From: Streptomyces chryseus
Lineage (GTDB): Bacteria > Actinomycetota > Actinomycetes > Streptomycetales > Streptomycetaceae
Length of the DNA stretch: 64,000 bases
Direction of reading: 5' to 3'
Assembly (NCBI RefSeq): GCF_014650755.1
Contig: NZ_BMVO01000006.1
Coordinates: 1-64,000 of the forward strand
The number at the start of each line of letters is the position of its first letter. Positions within the stretch are counted from its first letter, which is position 1. A program made the position numbers and the translations under genes. Shown here piece by piece: positions 35,410-44,243 of this stretch. The notes beneath the pieces are model-generated. The model did no database searches. It had not been told where the DNA came from and was given only the letters and a program-made list of their open reading frames with translations.

Positions 35410-35859
35410 TCACCGGTCGGCCGGCAGGGCCAGGAGCCCCCTGAGCGCCCGGCTGAAGACCAGGCGGCCCGCGCGCGCGACCACCCCGTCGAACGCCCCG
35501 GGCAGTCCCCGCAACCGCAGGTCCTCCGTCCAGACGGCCACGGCCCCGCCGGGCGCGGGGCGTACGTCGATCTCGGCCCACCCCAGAACCACCCGGCCGC
35601 GCTTCTCCAGCCGGCAGTGCCCGGGGCCGCCACCGGCCGGCGGCTCCCAGGCCACCACCTCCATCGGGTCGTCGAAGCCCAGACGCCCCACGCGGGTACG
35701 GGCGACGACCAGCGTCCCGGGGCCGGTCGGCGGTGCCGGGGTGACGGTGACGCGGGTGAGCGGGACCTGGGCGGCGTGGTGTTCCCACGCGGTCAGGCGC
35801 CGCCACGCCTCGTCGGGGGACAGCGGGGTTCGGCGTTCGACACGGAAGAGGGCCACCAC
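35410..35859 (-). CDS. SRPBCC (START/polyketide cyclase-like) protein
   Basis: A 149-residue protein of the helix-grip fold: N-terminal FRVERRTPLSPDEAWRRLTAWEHHAA, central MEVVAWEPP and GWAEIDVRP strands, and a long C-terminal helix. Such proteins bind a hydrophobic ligand. It starts with two consecutive GTG codons (35859 and 35856). It is divergent from the ATP-dependent DNA ligase gene with only about 50 bp between, so the two may share a promoter region; no functional link is known. Confidence 0.8.
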   Translation of the reverse strand: MVALFRVERRTPLSPDEAWRRLTAWEHHAAQVPLTRVTVTPAPPTGPGTLVVARTRVGRLGFDDPMEVVAWEPPAGGGPGHCRLEKRGRVVLGWAEIDVRPAPGGAVAVWTEDLRLRGLPGAFDGVVARAGRLVFSRALRGLLALPADR

Positions 35860-35907
35860 CCGACCTTAAGCACTGCGGGGCGGTGTACGCCGTTGCAGGA
35901 TGGGGGC

Positions 35908-37449
35908 ATGCTGCTGGCCACACTCGCCCGGGCCTCCCGGGAGATCGCCTCGACGTCCGCACGCTCCCGCAAGACCGCGCTGCTGGCGGAGCTGTTCCGC
36001 AGCGCCGGGCCCGACGACGTACCGATCGTGATCCCGTACCTCTCGGGCCGCCTTCCCCAGGGGCGCATCGGGACCGGCTGGAGCCTGCTGCGGGAGCCCG
36101 TGGCTCCGGCGGCCGAGCCCACCCTGACGGTGCGTGACGTGGACGCGGCGCTGACCGCGTTCGCGGCGGTGGCGGGGGCCGGCGCGCAGGCGCAGCGGTT
36201 GCGGGTGGTGCGGGAGCTGATGGGGGCGGCGACGGAAGAGGAGCAGAAGTTCCTGTTCGGGCTGCTCACCGGTGAGGTGCGGCAGGGCGCACTGGACGCA
36301 CTGGCGGCGGAGGGCCTGGCCGCGGCGGCGGAGGTGCCGGCGGCCGACGTGCGGCGGGCGGTGATGCTGAGCGGTTCGCTGGTCGCGGTCGGGCGGGCGC
36401 TGCTGGCCGAAGGGCCCGCGGCGCTCGCGGAGTTCAGGCTGGAGGTGGGCCGGGCGGTGCCACCGATGCTGGCCCAGCCGGGGCAGAGCGTCGGCGCGGC
36501 GGTCGGCAGGCTCGGGGCGTGCGCGGTGGAGGAGAAGCTGGACGGCATCCGCGTGCAGGTGCACCGCGACGGCGAGCGGGTACGGGTGTTCACCCGCACC
36601 CTGGACGACATCACGGACCGCGTACCGGAACTCACCACGGTGGCGGCAGGGTTGGACGGCGACCGGTTCATTCTCGACGGCGAGGTCATCGCGTTCGGGC
36701 CGGACGGCAGGCCGCTCCCCTTCCAGGACATCGCGGGCCGGGTCGGCTCCCGCCTCGACGTGGCGGCGGCCCGCCAGGCGCTGCCGCTGTCCCCGGTCTT
36801 CTTCGACGTACTGGCGCTCGGCGGCGAGGTCCTCCTGGACCTGCCCTACCGGGAGAGGTACGAGCGGCTGGAGCGGCTGGTGCCCCAGCCGATGCGCGTA
36901 CGCCGCACGGTGGTGGCCGGTGTCGACGACACGTCGCGGGCGGAGGAGTTCCTGGCGCGGACCCTGGAGCGCGGTCACGAAGGGGCGGTGCTCAAGTCCC
37001 TGGACGCGGCGTACCAGGCAGGGCGGCGCGGCGCGTCCTGGCTCAAGGTGAAGCCCGTGCACACGCTCGACCTGGTGGTGCTGGCCGCCGAGTGGGGCCA
37101 CGGACGCCGGACCGGGAAGCTCTCCAACCTGCACCTCGGGGCCCGGCGGCCCGACGGCTCGTTCGCCATGCTGGGCAAGACGTTCAAGGGCCTGACCGAC
37201 GTGATGCTCGACTGGCAGACGCAGCGGCTGCGGGAGCTCGCGACCGGCGACAACGGCCATGTGGTGACCGTGCGCCCGGAACTCGTCGTCGAGATCGCGT
37301 ACGACGGGCTTCAGCGGTCCACCCGCTACCCGGAGGGCGTGACCCTGCGGTTCGCGCGGGTGGTGCGCTACCGCGAGGACAAGCCGGCGTCCGAGGCCGA
37401 CACGGTCGCCGCCGTCCTCGCGACGGGGCCGGTGCGGGCGGAGGAGTGA
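35908..37449 (+). CDS. ATP-dependent DNA ligase (LigB-like)
   Basis: A 513-residue ligase. An N-terminal DNA-binding domain (about 1-190, helical) precedes the adenylation domain with motif I EEKLDGIR (Lys210), motif III-like FILDGEVIAF, motif IV GHEGAVLKS and motif V SWLKVKP, and a C-terminal OB-fold (about 390-513). This domain order is that of the mycobacterial LigB group rather than LigD, as it lacks polymerase and nuclease domains. It may seal ends held by the Ku protein at 11592-12653, but LigB is not the usual NHEJ ligase. ATG 35908 with GGATGGGGG upstream; the frame is open back to 34753 over the antisense of other genes. Confidence 0.92.
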   Translation: MLLATLARASREIASTSARSRKTALLAELFRSAGPDDVPIVIPYLSGRLPQGRIGTGWSLLREPVAPAAEPTLTVRDVDAALTAFAAVAGAGAQAQRLRVVRELMGAATEEEQKFLFGLLTGEVRQGALDALAAEGLAAAAEVPAADVRRAVMLSGSLVAVGRALLAEGPAALAEFRLEVGRAVPPMLAQPGQSVGAAVGRLGACAVEEKLDGIRVQVHRDGERVRVFTRTLDDITDRVPELTTVAAGLDGDRFILDGEVIAFGPDGRPLPFQDIAGRVGSRLDVAAARQALPLSPVFFDVLALGGEVLLDLPYRERYERLERLVPQPMRVRRTVVAGVDDTSRAEEFLARTLERGHEGAVLKSLDAAYQAGRRGASWLKVKPVHTLDLVVLAAEWGHGRRTGKLSNLHLGARRPDGSFAMLGKTFKGLTDVMLDWQTQRLRELATGDNGHVVTVRPELVVEIAYDGLQRSTRYPEGVTLRFARVVRYREDKPASEADTVAAVLATGPVRAEE

Positions 37450-37562
37450 GCCGGCCTCGCCCCGCCGGTCCGCGGGCTGTGGCCGACGCGTCCCGCCACC
37501 ATGGGCCGTGTGGGTTCGCCCCTCTCACTGACGCCGCAGAAGCGGCCGGGCGGAGGGTTCGC

Positions 37563-40500
37563 CTAGTCGCCGTCGGCGGTCGCCCGGATGCGGTGCAGGA
37601 CTTCCTCGTAGAGGGGGCGTTTGTCCGGGCGGGCGTGGGCTGCGGCGTACCTGAGCGCGGGAGCCGCCGGCCCGGGCATCAGGGCCAGTCCCTCGCGCGC
37701 CGCCTCGCGGACGACCGGGTGCCCGTGGTCCAGCAGGCCGATCACGGCGGGGACCGCGGGTTCCCAGCCGGCGTGGCAGACCGTGCGGACCGCCAGGCGT
37801 GCCACGTCGGGCTGGGGGTCGTCCAGCAGGACCGCCGTGTGCCGGAGGTACGCCGGCCGGTCGAGCACGGCCCGCGCGGTCCGGTGGGCGTGGAGGCGGA
37901 CGCCGGGCCTGGGGTGCCGCAGCAACGCGCCGATCAGGGAACGCAGTTCCGGGTCGGCGTCCGGGTCCGGGCCCCGGTGGTCCTCGGCCAGGCGGGTGAG
38001 CGCGCGGCGTATCTGCTCGGGGGTGCCCGTCCTGGCGAGGTCCAGCAGCTCGGTCCTGGACGGCGGTCCGGGAGCGTCGTGCCGCGCGGCCCGGGCGCGC
38101 TCGCGCAGTGCGGCAAGGGCGGCGGCGGCGTGCCGCCGCGCGTCCGGGCCGCGCAACGGCCCGTCGACCAGGCGGAGCCGGTCGGCGAGGTCGTCGCGCC
38201 CCTCGGCGCGCAGTCGCCGTCGGGTCCGGGTCAGGGCGGGCGTACGCAGCAACGGCCGGCCCGTGAGGAGGTCGAGGAACCCCCACACGCCGGCGTCGAG
38301 GCGGTCGGCGAGGGCGGCGGCCAGCGTGTCCCCCGGGATGCGGCGCAGGGCTTGTGCGGCGTCCGGCCGGACGGCGGGCGGGCCGTGCTCCCACCACTCG
38401 AGGAGCAGGGGCAGGAGCCGGTGCCGGTCCCCCGGGTCGTCGAGCCGCTGGGTCGCGAGGATCGCTCGGTCCGGCAGGATGTCACCGGACCGCAGTTCCG
38501 CCTCGCTCAGGGTGTTCAGCGCTCCGGCCGGCACCGCCCCGAGGGGCAGGTCGGCGCGGCCCTGGAGGAAGGCGCGCAGCACGTGGCGGGCGGCCTCGGG
38601 CTCGGGCCACCGCGCGAGCGCCAGGGCGGCGGCGTCGCGCCGCTGCGGAGCGGCGGCTTCCAGCAGGCCCAGCAGCCGCTCGCGCTGGGCGGCCGACCGG
38701 GGTTGGTCGAGGTCGTCGACGCGTACGCGTCGCGGTGCCGGGGCCGGTGCGGCGGCCGTCTCCGCCAGGGTCCAGGGCGGTGCGTCCAGGGGCTGAAGGG
38801 ACGTCATCCAGTCGAGGAGCGCGGCGCGGACCTCGGGACCCGCGGGCCCGTAGGCGTCGATCAGGGCGTTCAGCCGTTCCCGTGAGCCCGGGGCGCCGTC
38901 GCCCGCGCACAGCCGGAACGCCTCCAGGGTGCCGGTCGTACGCACGGCTTCCCGCAGCGCGGCCCGCCATGCCGCCCGTGTCCCCGCTCCGTTCCCCGCG
39001 GCCGCGTCGGCGTGTGTCCTGGCGTCGGGCCCGTCCTCGGCGGGCACGGATGGCGACGGCACGGCGAAGGCGTCGCGCAGTACGGCCGTTTCGGCGCGCC
39101 ACGGATCGGCGCCGGTCCGTACGGCGGCCAGCGCACGGTCGAGATCGGCGCGGACGAGTACGGCGTCGCAGTTCCGCAGCAGCGGCAGCGGGGAGCGGCC
39201 TTGGGTGGCCGCCGGGGGCAGGGCGCGCACCGCGTCCGCCACCGACAGTCTCGCGACGGCGGGCAGGAGCGGGGCGACCTCTTCGAGCAGCGCGACCAGA
39301 CCCGCGCCGTTCCCGCCCGGCACGTCGGCGAGCTCGTCGAGCAGTACGGGCGCGAACCGGGTGAAGGTCGCGCGTTCACCGGCCGCCCACGGTGCGGGGC
39401 ACAGCCGAAGCGTGAGCCGCAGCACGCGAGTTCGTACCGTGGGCGCGGGCGCGGAGGCCGCCAGACGCAGCCAGTCCGCGAGCATCGGCCGCAGTTTCCT
39501 CAACAGGTCGGCGGGTGGCGGCTCGTGCCGGTCCGCGAGGCGCAGCGCGACGGAGGGGTCCCAGCCCCCGGTCAGCAGCGAAGCGACGTCGCGGTCCGCC
39601 TCCCGTACGACGGGGTCCGGCTCCCGCACCGTGGCCCCGCCGAGACCGTGCCGGGCGAGCGCCGCCGCCAGCTCGTCGACCGACCCGGCGGCCAGACCCA
39701 TCCGCCCGGCCGCCAGCAGGGCGAGCAACGTCGGCACGGCCGGTGATCCCTGGGTGTCCAGGGCCAGCACCGAGCGCGCCGGAAGTACGCCGTCGAGTCC
39801 GGCCAGGAGCAGTGCGCGCGTGCGCCCGTCACCGGCGCGCTCGGCGGCGGCGAGGAGGGTCGCGGCGTAGGCGTCGCCGAGGATCGCGCGCAGCGCCTCG
39901 ACGAGTGCGTCGCGCAGCCCGGGATTGTCGTGGCGCCCGAGCCACCGCAGCAGGGCCGGCACGGCGGCGGGGGCGCCGGCCGGGACCAGGGCCCCGGCCG
40001 CGGTCTTCTTGACGTTCATGTTCGGGTGCCCGAGACAGGCCGCGATCTCGGCGGCCGCCCACGTGGCCCGCGCGTGCCCGAGGGCCAGGAGCGCCTGCCG
40101 TACGGTCTGGATGTCGTCGGCCGCGGTCAGCGTGATCAGGCTTGCCGACAGGGCCTCGGCGCCCTGCCCTGTGGCGTCCTGGGCGAGCAGCGCGACGACG
40201 CGCCCGCGCACCCGCCGGTCACGGGAGCGCAGCAGTCGGTGGACGCGGGGGCGGGTGCGGGCGCTGGGCGCTCTGAGCAGCAGTTCGAGCAGGATCGACT
40301 GCTCGTCGCCGGTGAGCCCTGGCCGGTCGAGGAGGCTCAGGGCCGTGTCCGCGACGAGTGCGGGGCCGGCCTGTGGTGTGTGCGGTGTGTCGAGGAGGCA
40401 GGCCGGCCGGATCTTTCCGCGCGCGTGGAGGCGGCGGCCGAGTGCGGACAAGGCGTCCACCACTTCCTGCGGCACGGTGGGTTCACCGGCGGGCTGCCCG

Positions 40501-42137
40501 CCGTCCGGGCCCCGGTGGGCCCGGTCCGGCTGCCGGGACGCGGCCAGGTCGCGTACGACGGCGAGCAGCAGATCGGTGATGACCGGCAGTGTGCCGGCGT
40601 CGCCGTGCGCCGCCAGCCGGCACACCGCCTCCACCGGCCGGGACGGGTCCACGTGGGAGCTGAGGACGGCCAGTTCGCGCGCGTCGGGGGCGCCGAGGTC
40701 GGTGGCGATACGGGGCGGCAGATCGGCCGGGGCGAGACGCGCCAGCAGGCGCTGCCTCCGGTGCGGTTCGGGACTCAGGTGCCACAGCAGTTCGAGGGCC
40801 CGGCCGCGCACGGCTCGGAGGTGGGGCGCGATCGTGTGCAGGGCTGTGTCCGGCGTCGCGTCGGGTGCCAGGCCGAGCCCTTCGGCCAGCGCCGCCGCGG
40901 TCCGTCGGCCGCCGATGGCCTCCAGGGCGTCCAGGGCGGCCGAGGGAGCCGTGGGCAGGAGGGCGAGTACGGCCTCTTCCGCGCCCGTGTGGCGCAGCCG
41001 GCGGATCGCGCCGAGGAACGGTCCTGGCGTGGGAGACAGGGGAAGCACCCGGGTGATCTCCTCCCCGACCGGCAGGTCGCCCGGCCCCTGCCCGGCGAGA
41101 GCGACGAGCAGGTCGAGCCGCCGGGGCCAGGCCGGGTCGTCGGCGGTCGTCTCCACCAGAATCCGGAACATCTCCTGGCGGCAGGTGAACAGGACCGTGG
41201 CGATCTCGTCGGGCGCGATCGTGTGGTCGGCGAGTGCCAGGGCGAGGACGGACCCGACGGTCCGCCCGTCCGCGAAGTGCCCCCGCCGGTGGAGACCGCG
41301 CAGGCAGGTCACGGCCGGCCCGCCCAGCAGCAACGGGTCGCGGACGGCGAGCGTCGTCAGGCCGTCGATGTCGCCGCGTTCCGCCACGTCGCCGAGGAGT
41401 TCCAGCGCCCGCCGGCGCAGGAGCGGCGGCAGTTCCGGGTCCTCGACGGTCTGCCGCAGTACGTCGCGGTGCCCGTGGCGGGCCGCGGCCGCGAGCGCCG
41501 CGTCGGCCACCTCAAGGTGGTCGGCCACCGCGTCCGCGGTGAGGAAGGAGGACAGGCGACGCTGCGGCAAGGGGTGCGGCGCGGCCCACGGCTGGGCGAG
41601 TTCGCCGAGTGCGGCGGCCACGACGTCGGCGCTGCCCGCGCCGAGCAGGGCGACCAGGTGCTCCCGTACGAGCCCGGGGGCCAGCAGTCCGGTGTGCAGG
41701 CCCTCGCGGGCCAGCCGCAGCGCCTCGGCCTGGAGCACCGGGTCACCGCTGTCCGCGAGTCCCGCCACGAGACGCGCGGGGCGGTGGGCGCTCGTGACGC
41801 TCGCTCCCCGTACGGCCTGGTACAGGAGTTCGCCCGGCGGTTCCTCCGTCAGGCGCTCCGGCTCGTTGAGGAGCTCGGCGCGCAGCAGGGCGATCCGTAC
41901 GGTGACCGGCAGTCCGGCCGCGCGCCACGACGGCGGGCGCCATCCGCCCAGTCTCGGTCCGAGGCGCTCGTACAGCCGGGCCAGGACGAGCGCGGCCTCC
42001 GGCGACCGCGGCGTGAAGCGGGGCAACAGCTCCGCGAGTTCGGCCACATCGCGCTCGTCGGCCGGGCGGTCCTGCGCCACTCGCTGGGCCAGCAGGACCA
42101 GACGGGGGAGAGCGGGGTCGTCCGTCGGCTTGTGCAC
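37563..42137 (-). CDS. Giant HEAT-repeat protein (1,524 residues)
   Basis: A 1,524-residue protein built almost entirely of alpha-helical pairs with HEAT/PBS-lyase character (for example HTAVLLDDPQPDVARLAVRT, AALVPAGAPAAVPALLRWL, LGHPNMNVKKTAAGALV). It is Leu/Ala/Arg-rich with no signal peptide, membrane helix or catalytic domain that I can see, so it is a cytosolic scaffold. GTG 42137 lies six bases after a TAGTAT -10, suggesting a leaderless mRNA. Codon bias is normal for the region. Neighbours (DUF4236 divergent, DNA ligase convergent) give no clue. Long HEAT proteins often organise protein complexes. Confidence 0.88.
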   Translation of the reverse strand: MHKPTDDPALPRLVLLAQRVAQDRPADERDVAELAELLPRFTPRSPEAALVLARLYERLGPRLGGWRPPSWRAAGLPVTVRIALLRAELLNEPERLTEEPPGELLYQAVRGASVTSAHRPARLVAGLADSGDPVLQAEALRLAREGLHTGLLAPGLVREHLVALLGAGSADVVAAALGELAQPWAAPHPLPQRRLSSFLTADAVADHLEVADAALAAAARHGHRDVLRQTVEDPELPPLLRRRALELLGDVAERGDIDGLTTLAVRDPLLLGGPAVTCLRGLHRRGHFADGRTVGSVLALALADHTIAPDEIATVLFTCRQEMFRILVETTADDPAWPRRLDLLVALAGQGPGDLPVGEEITRVLPLSPTPGPFLGAIRRLRHTGAEEAVLALLPTAPSAALDALEAIGGRRTAAALAEGLGLAPDATPDTALHTIAPHLRAVRGRALELLWHLSPEPHRRQRLLARLAPADLPPRIATDLGAPDARELAVLSSHVDPSRPVEAVCRLAAHGDAGTLPVITDLLLAVVRDLAASRQPDRAHRGPDGGQPAGEPTVPQEVVDALSALGRRLHARGKIRPACLLDTPHTPQAGPALVADTALSLLDRPGLTGDEQSILLELLLRAPSARTRPRVHRLLRSRDRRVRGRVVALLAQDATGQGAEALSASLITLTAADDIQTVRQALLALGHARATWAAAEIAACLGHPNMNVKKTAAGALVPAGAPAAVPALLRWLGRHDNPGLRDALVEALRAILGDAYAATLLAAAERAGDGRTRALLLAGLDGVLPARSVLALDTQGSPAVPTLLALLAAGRMGLAAGSVDELAAALARHGLGGATVREPDPVVREADRDVASLLTGGWDPSVALRLADRHEPPPADLLRKLRPMLADWLRLAASAPAPTVRTRVLRLTLRLCPAPWAAGERATFTRFAPVLLDELADVPGGNGAGLVALLEEVAPLLPAVARLSVADAVRALPPAATQGRSPLPLLRNCDAVLVRADLDRALAAVRTGADPWRAETAVLRDAFAVPSPSVPAEDGPDARTHADAAAGNGAGTRAAWRAALREAVRTTGTLEAFRLCAGDGAPGSRERLNALIDAYGPAGPEVRAALLDWMTSLQPLDAPPWTLAETAAAPAPAPRRVRVDDLDQPRSAAQRERLLGLLEAAAPQRRDAAALALARWPEPEAARHVLRAFLQGRADLPLGAVPAGALNTLSEAELRSGDILPDRAILATQRLDDPGDRHRLLPLLLEWWEHGPPAVRPDAAQALRRIPGDTLAAALADRLDAGVWGFLDLLTGRPLLRTPALTRTRRRLRAEGRDDLADRLRLVDGPLRGPDARRHAAAALAALRERARAARHDAPGPPSRTELLDLARTGTPEQIRRALTRLAEDHRGPDPDADPELRSLIGALLRHPRPGVRLHAHRTARAVLDRPAYLRHTAVLLDDPQPDVARLAVRTVCHAGWEPAVPAVIGLLDHGHPVVREAAREGLALMPGPAAPALRYAAAHARPDKRPLYEEVLHRIRATADGD

Positions 42138-42143
42138 GGTCGG

Positions 42144-42149
42144 ATACTA
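42144..42149 (-). promoter_or_regulatory. -10 element (TAGTAT) for a leaderless HEAT-protein message
   Basis: TAGTAT on the minus strand, six bases before GTG 42137, with no Shine-Dalgarno between. Confidence 0.4.
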
Positions 42150-42281
42150 GGCGGGCCAATCACCGCCCCACCAGCGGGATTTACGGGCGGGGCGGGGCAG
42201 CCGACGGGGCCGAGGGCGCATGGTGCGGGCCGGACGGGAAACCAGTACGGCATCGGATCCCACCCGAGGAGGGCGTCGACC

Positions 42282-42479
42282 ATGCCGATCACGTTCCGCA
42301 AGAGCTTCCGGATCCTCCCGGGGGTGCGGTTGAACATCAACCGTCACTCCTGGTCCATCACCACCGGTGGCCGCAACGGCCCCCGCCGCACCACCAGCAG
42401 CACGGGCCGCCGTACCTCGTCGATGGATCTGCCGGGCCCCTTCGGCTGGCGCAGGACCACGCGCACGCGCCGCCGGTGA
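42282..42479 (+). CDS. DUF4236 protein
   Basis: A 65-residue basic protein. The N-terminus FRKSFRILPGVRLNINRHSWSITTGG is the DUF4236 pattern (FRKSxxxxPGxRLNxSxxG); the remainder is an Arg/Thr/Ser-rich tail. ATG 42282 follows GAGGAGG at good distance. It diverges from the HEAT-protein gene. Function unknown. Confidence 0.88.
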   Translation: MPITFRKSFRILPGVRLNINRHSWSITTGGRNGPRRTTSSTGRRTSSMDLPGPFGWRRTTRTRRR

Positions 42480-42549
42480 TCCACGCGATGCCCGGCCCGC
42501 GCGTACCCGCCGTCCCGTGCGACGTCCGGTAGGGCGCGCCCCCGGTGGG

Positions 42550-42924
42550 TCAGCGGGCGGCTTCGCGCCCGACCTTCGCGGCCCACAGGACGAGCGGGAC
42601 CTGGAGCGGGAGCCGCGCGTAGGCGAGTGACTTGAGCGCGGCGGGCTTGTGCCGCCAGTCGTACGCCATCTTCACGTTGGCCGGGAAGACGCCCGCGAAG
42701 AAGCACGCGGCGGCGACCGCGCTCACCCGCCGCGTGCGGGGCACGGCGATGCCCGCCGCCAGCAGGAGTTCGGCGACGCCGCTCGCGTGCGTCCATGCGC
42801 GGGGGCTTCCCGGCAGTGCCTGCGGAATGGTGGCGTCGAAGGGCTTGGGCGCCACCATGTGGGCGGCGCCCGCCGCGGCGAGCAGTCCCACGAGCAGACG
42901 CGCGGAACGGTCGGTGGCGTTCAA
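42550..42924 (-). CDS. DoxX-like four-helix membrane protein
   Basis: A 124-residue protein with four membrane segments (LLVGLLAAAGAAHMVAP; GVAELLLAAGIAV; VSAVAAACFFAGVFPANVKMA; LPLQVPLVLWAAKV), as in the DoxX/DoxD family of small quinone-associated membrane proteins. I take TTG 42924 as start because GGAGG lies 6 nt upstream; the extension to 42999 is a hydrophilic, proline-rich stretch. It may interact with redox partners; no evidence on the partner here. Confidence 0.8.
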   Translation of the reverse strand: MNATDRSARLLVGLLAAAGAAHMVAPKPFDATIPQALPGSPRAWTHASGVAELLLAAGIAVPRTRRVSAVAAACFFAGVFPANVKMAYDWRHKPAALKSLAYARLPLQVPLVLWAAKVGREAAR

Positions 42925-43006
42925 CGGGGCCTCCTGGGCGGTCCTGGGGTGAGCGTGTGCGCGGGGCGGCACACGATCGAGCGCGGTCGTGCGGTCCATG
43001 GGTTCA

Positions 43007-43080
43007 GCGGTCGCGCGGCATTGCGGTGCGGATGCAGTCGCGCGGCATTCGCGGTGCGGTCAGGCAGTCATGCGGTCCAG
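43007..43080. repeat. Degenerate direct repeats upstream of the DoxX-like gene
   Basis: GTCGCGCGGCATT-GCGGTGCGG occurs at about 43009-43031 and, with one inserted C, at 43037-43059. GCGGTCGTGCGGTCCA and GCAGTCATGCGGTCCA flank them (from 42983 and 43064). The interval 42925-43220 contains no gene; it holds these repeats and an AT-rich patch (GATAATTA near 43104). Confidence 0.6.
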
Positions 43081-43220
43081 CGCCGCGGCACTCCCGGCAG
43101 CCTGATAATTACCCGCCGGTACGCCGCAGTGCTAGACATCGCGTCAACAGCCCGCCGCCCTGCGTTCCGCGAGGAACGCCTCGGGAGCCTCCTGATGCAC
43201 CAGGTGGCCCACGTCGAGGG

Positions 43221-44111
43221 TCACCGGACGCCGTTCGCCGGTACGCCGCGCAGTCCGGCGTCGAAGAAGGCGCCGACCGTCCGGACGAACCAGCCGGGGT
43301 CGTCGAGCCACGGGAAGTGCCCGCCGCCGGGCTGTACGGCCAGCTCGGCTTCGGGGAAGAGCGCGGCGACCTCGGTGGCCCGCTCCGGGGTGGGCACCCC
43401 GTCGCGTTCGCCCGCGAGCACCAGCACGGGCGCGGCCCAGTCCGCCAGCGCGGCGCGGGTCGCCGGCGGGTCGAAGGCGCTCTGCGTGGCGAACACCTGC
43501 GCCGCCGCGCGGTTGAGCTGGCGCGGGCTCGCCGCCGCGTGCGCCCGCGCGGCCTCGTCCCAGCGCCCGTAGAAGAACGGGTAGGCGGAACCGGTCGTCT
43601 CCTCGCCGCGCAGCTGCGCTTCGAGAGCGGCGTACGCCTCCTCGAACCACGGCTCGCCCCTCCGCGCCCGCGCCGCCGAGAGCCGGTCCTCGGCCGTCAC
43701 GGGCACCCCGGCCGCCCACGCGGTCGGCGTGACGAGCGCCAGACGCCGTACGCGCCCGGGGTGGGCGGCGGCGTACAGCATGCCGAGACTGCCCGCCGCC
43801 GAGTGTGCCAGCACGTCCACGCGCTCCAGGCCCAGATGCTCGCGCAGCGCCTCGACGTCGTCGACGAGGCGCTCGCAGCGGTACGTCGCCGGGTCGTCCG
43901 GGACGGCGGAGTCGCCGGTGCCGCGCAGATCGAACAGGACGAGCTGCCGGTGCGCGGAGAGTCCCCCCAGATCGCCGAGGTAGGCGGACGCCCGCATGGC
44001 GCCGCCGGGCAAACAGATCAGGGGCTCTCCCGCACCGACGAGGTGGTAGGCGAGCGCGGTGCCGTCGTACGCGCTGAACATCCTGGTGCCGCATGTCCCC
44101 GTAGCCGTCAT
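43221..44111 (-). CDS. Alpha/beta hydrolase (proline-iminopeptidase-like)
   Basis: A hydrolase of about 296 residues. Core motifs: oxyanion region LICLPGGAMRAS, LFDLRGTGDS, nucleophile Ser in VLAHSAAGSLG (Ser replaces nothing; the Gly at the first place of GxSxG is Ala), catalytic Asp region VLVLAGERDGVPTPE and His in QPGGGHFPWLD. The substrate is unknown; esterase or iminopeptidase activity are both possible. The start is uncertain: ATG 44123, ATG 44111 or a downstream ATG (MFSAYDG, 44078 region). A TAATGAT sequence just upstream suggests a leaderless message. Divergent from phenylacetate-CoA ligase. Confidence 0.82.
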   Translation of the reverse strand: MTATGTCGTRMFSAYDGTALAYHLVGAGEPLICLPGGAMRASAYLGDLGGLSAHRQLVLFDLRGTGDSAVPDDPATYRCERLVDDVEALREHLGLERVDVLAHSAAGSLGMLYAAAHPGRVRRLALVTPTAWAAGVPVTAEDRLSAARARRGEPWFEEAYAALEAQLRGEETTGSAYPFFYGRWDEAARAHAAASPRQLNRAAAQVFATQSAFDPPATRAALADWAAPVLVLAGERDGVPTPERATEVAALFPEAELAVQPGGGHFPWLDDPGWFVRTVGAFFDAGLRGVPANGVR

Positions 44112-44201
44112 GTACAAGATCATTACAAGTGCGGGGCGGACAAAGCAATCCCATTCTCTTGACGCCCGAGCGGCCTCCTGGATTACTGGCCCCGGAAGAT
44201 C

Positions 44202-44217
44202 AACCGAATGATCGGTT
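44202..44217. promoter_or_regulatory. PaaR-like palindrome AACCGA-N4-TCGGTT
   Basis: Perfect 6-bp arms, 27 bp before the PaaK start. The core ACCG-N6-CGGT agrees with the operator I recall for the TetR-type regulator PaaR of phenylacetate genes in Corynebacterium. Confidence 0.55.
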
Positions 44218-44243
44218 GTCCGGTCGGTACGGGAGTGTCACTC

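Noticed and set aside
39930..42281. Plus-strand frame leading into DUF4236
   Set aside because: Opposite strand of the HEAT protein; the DUF4236 domain begins at ATG 42282 with its own ribosome site.
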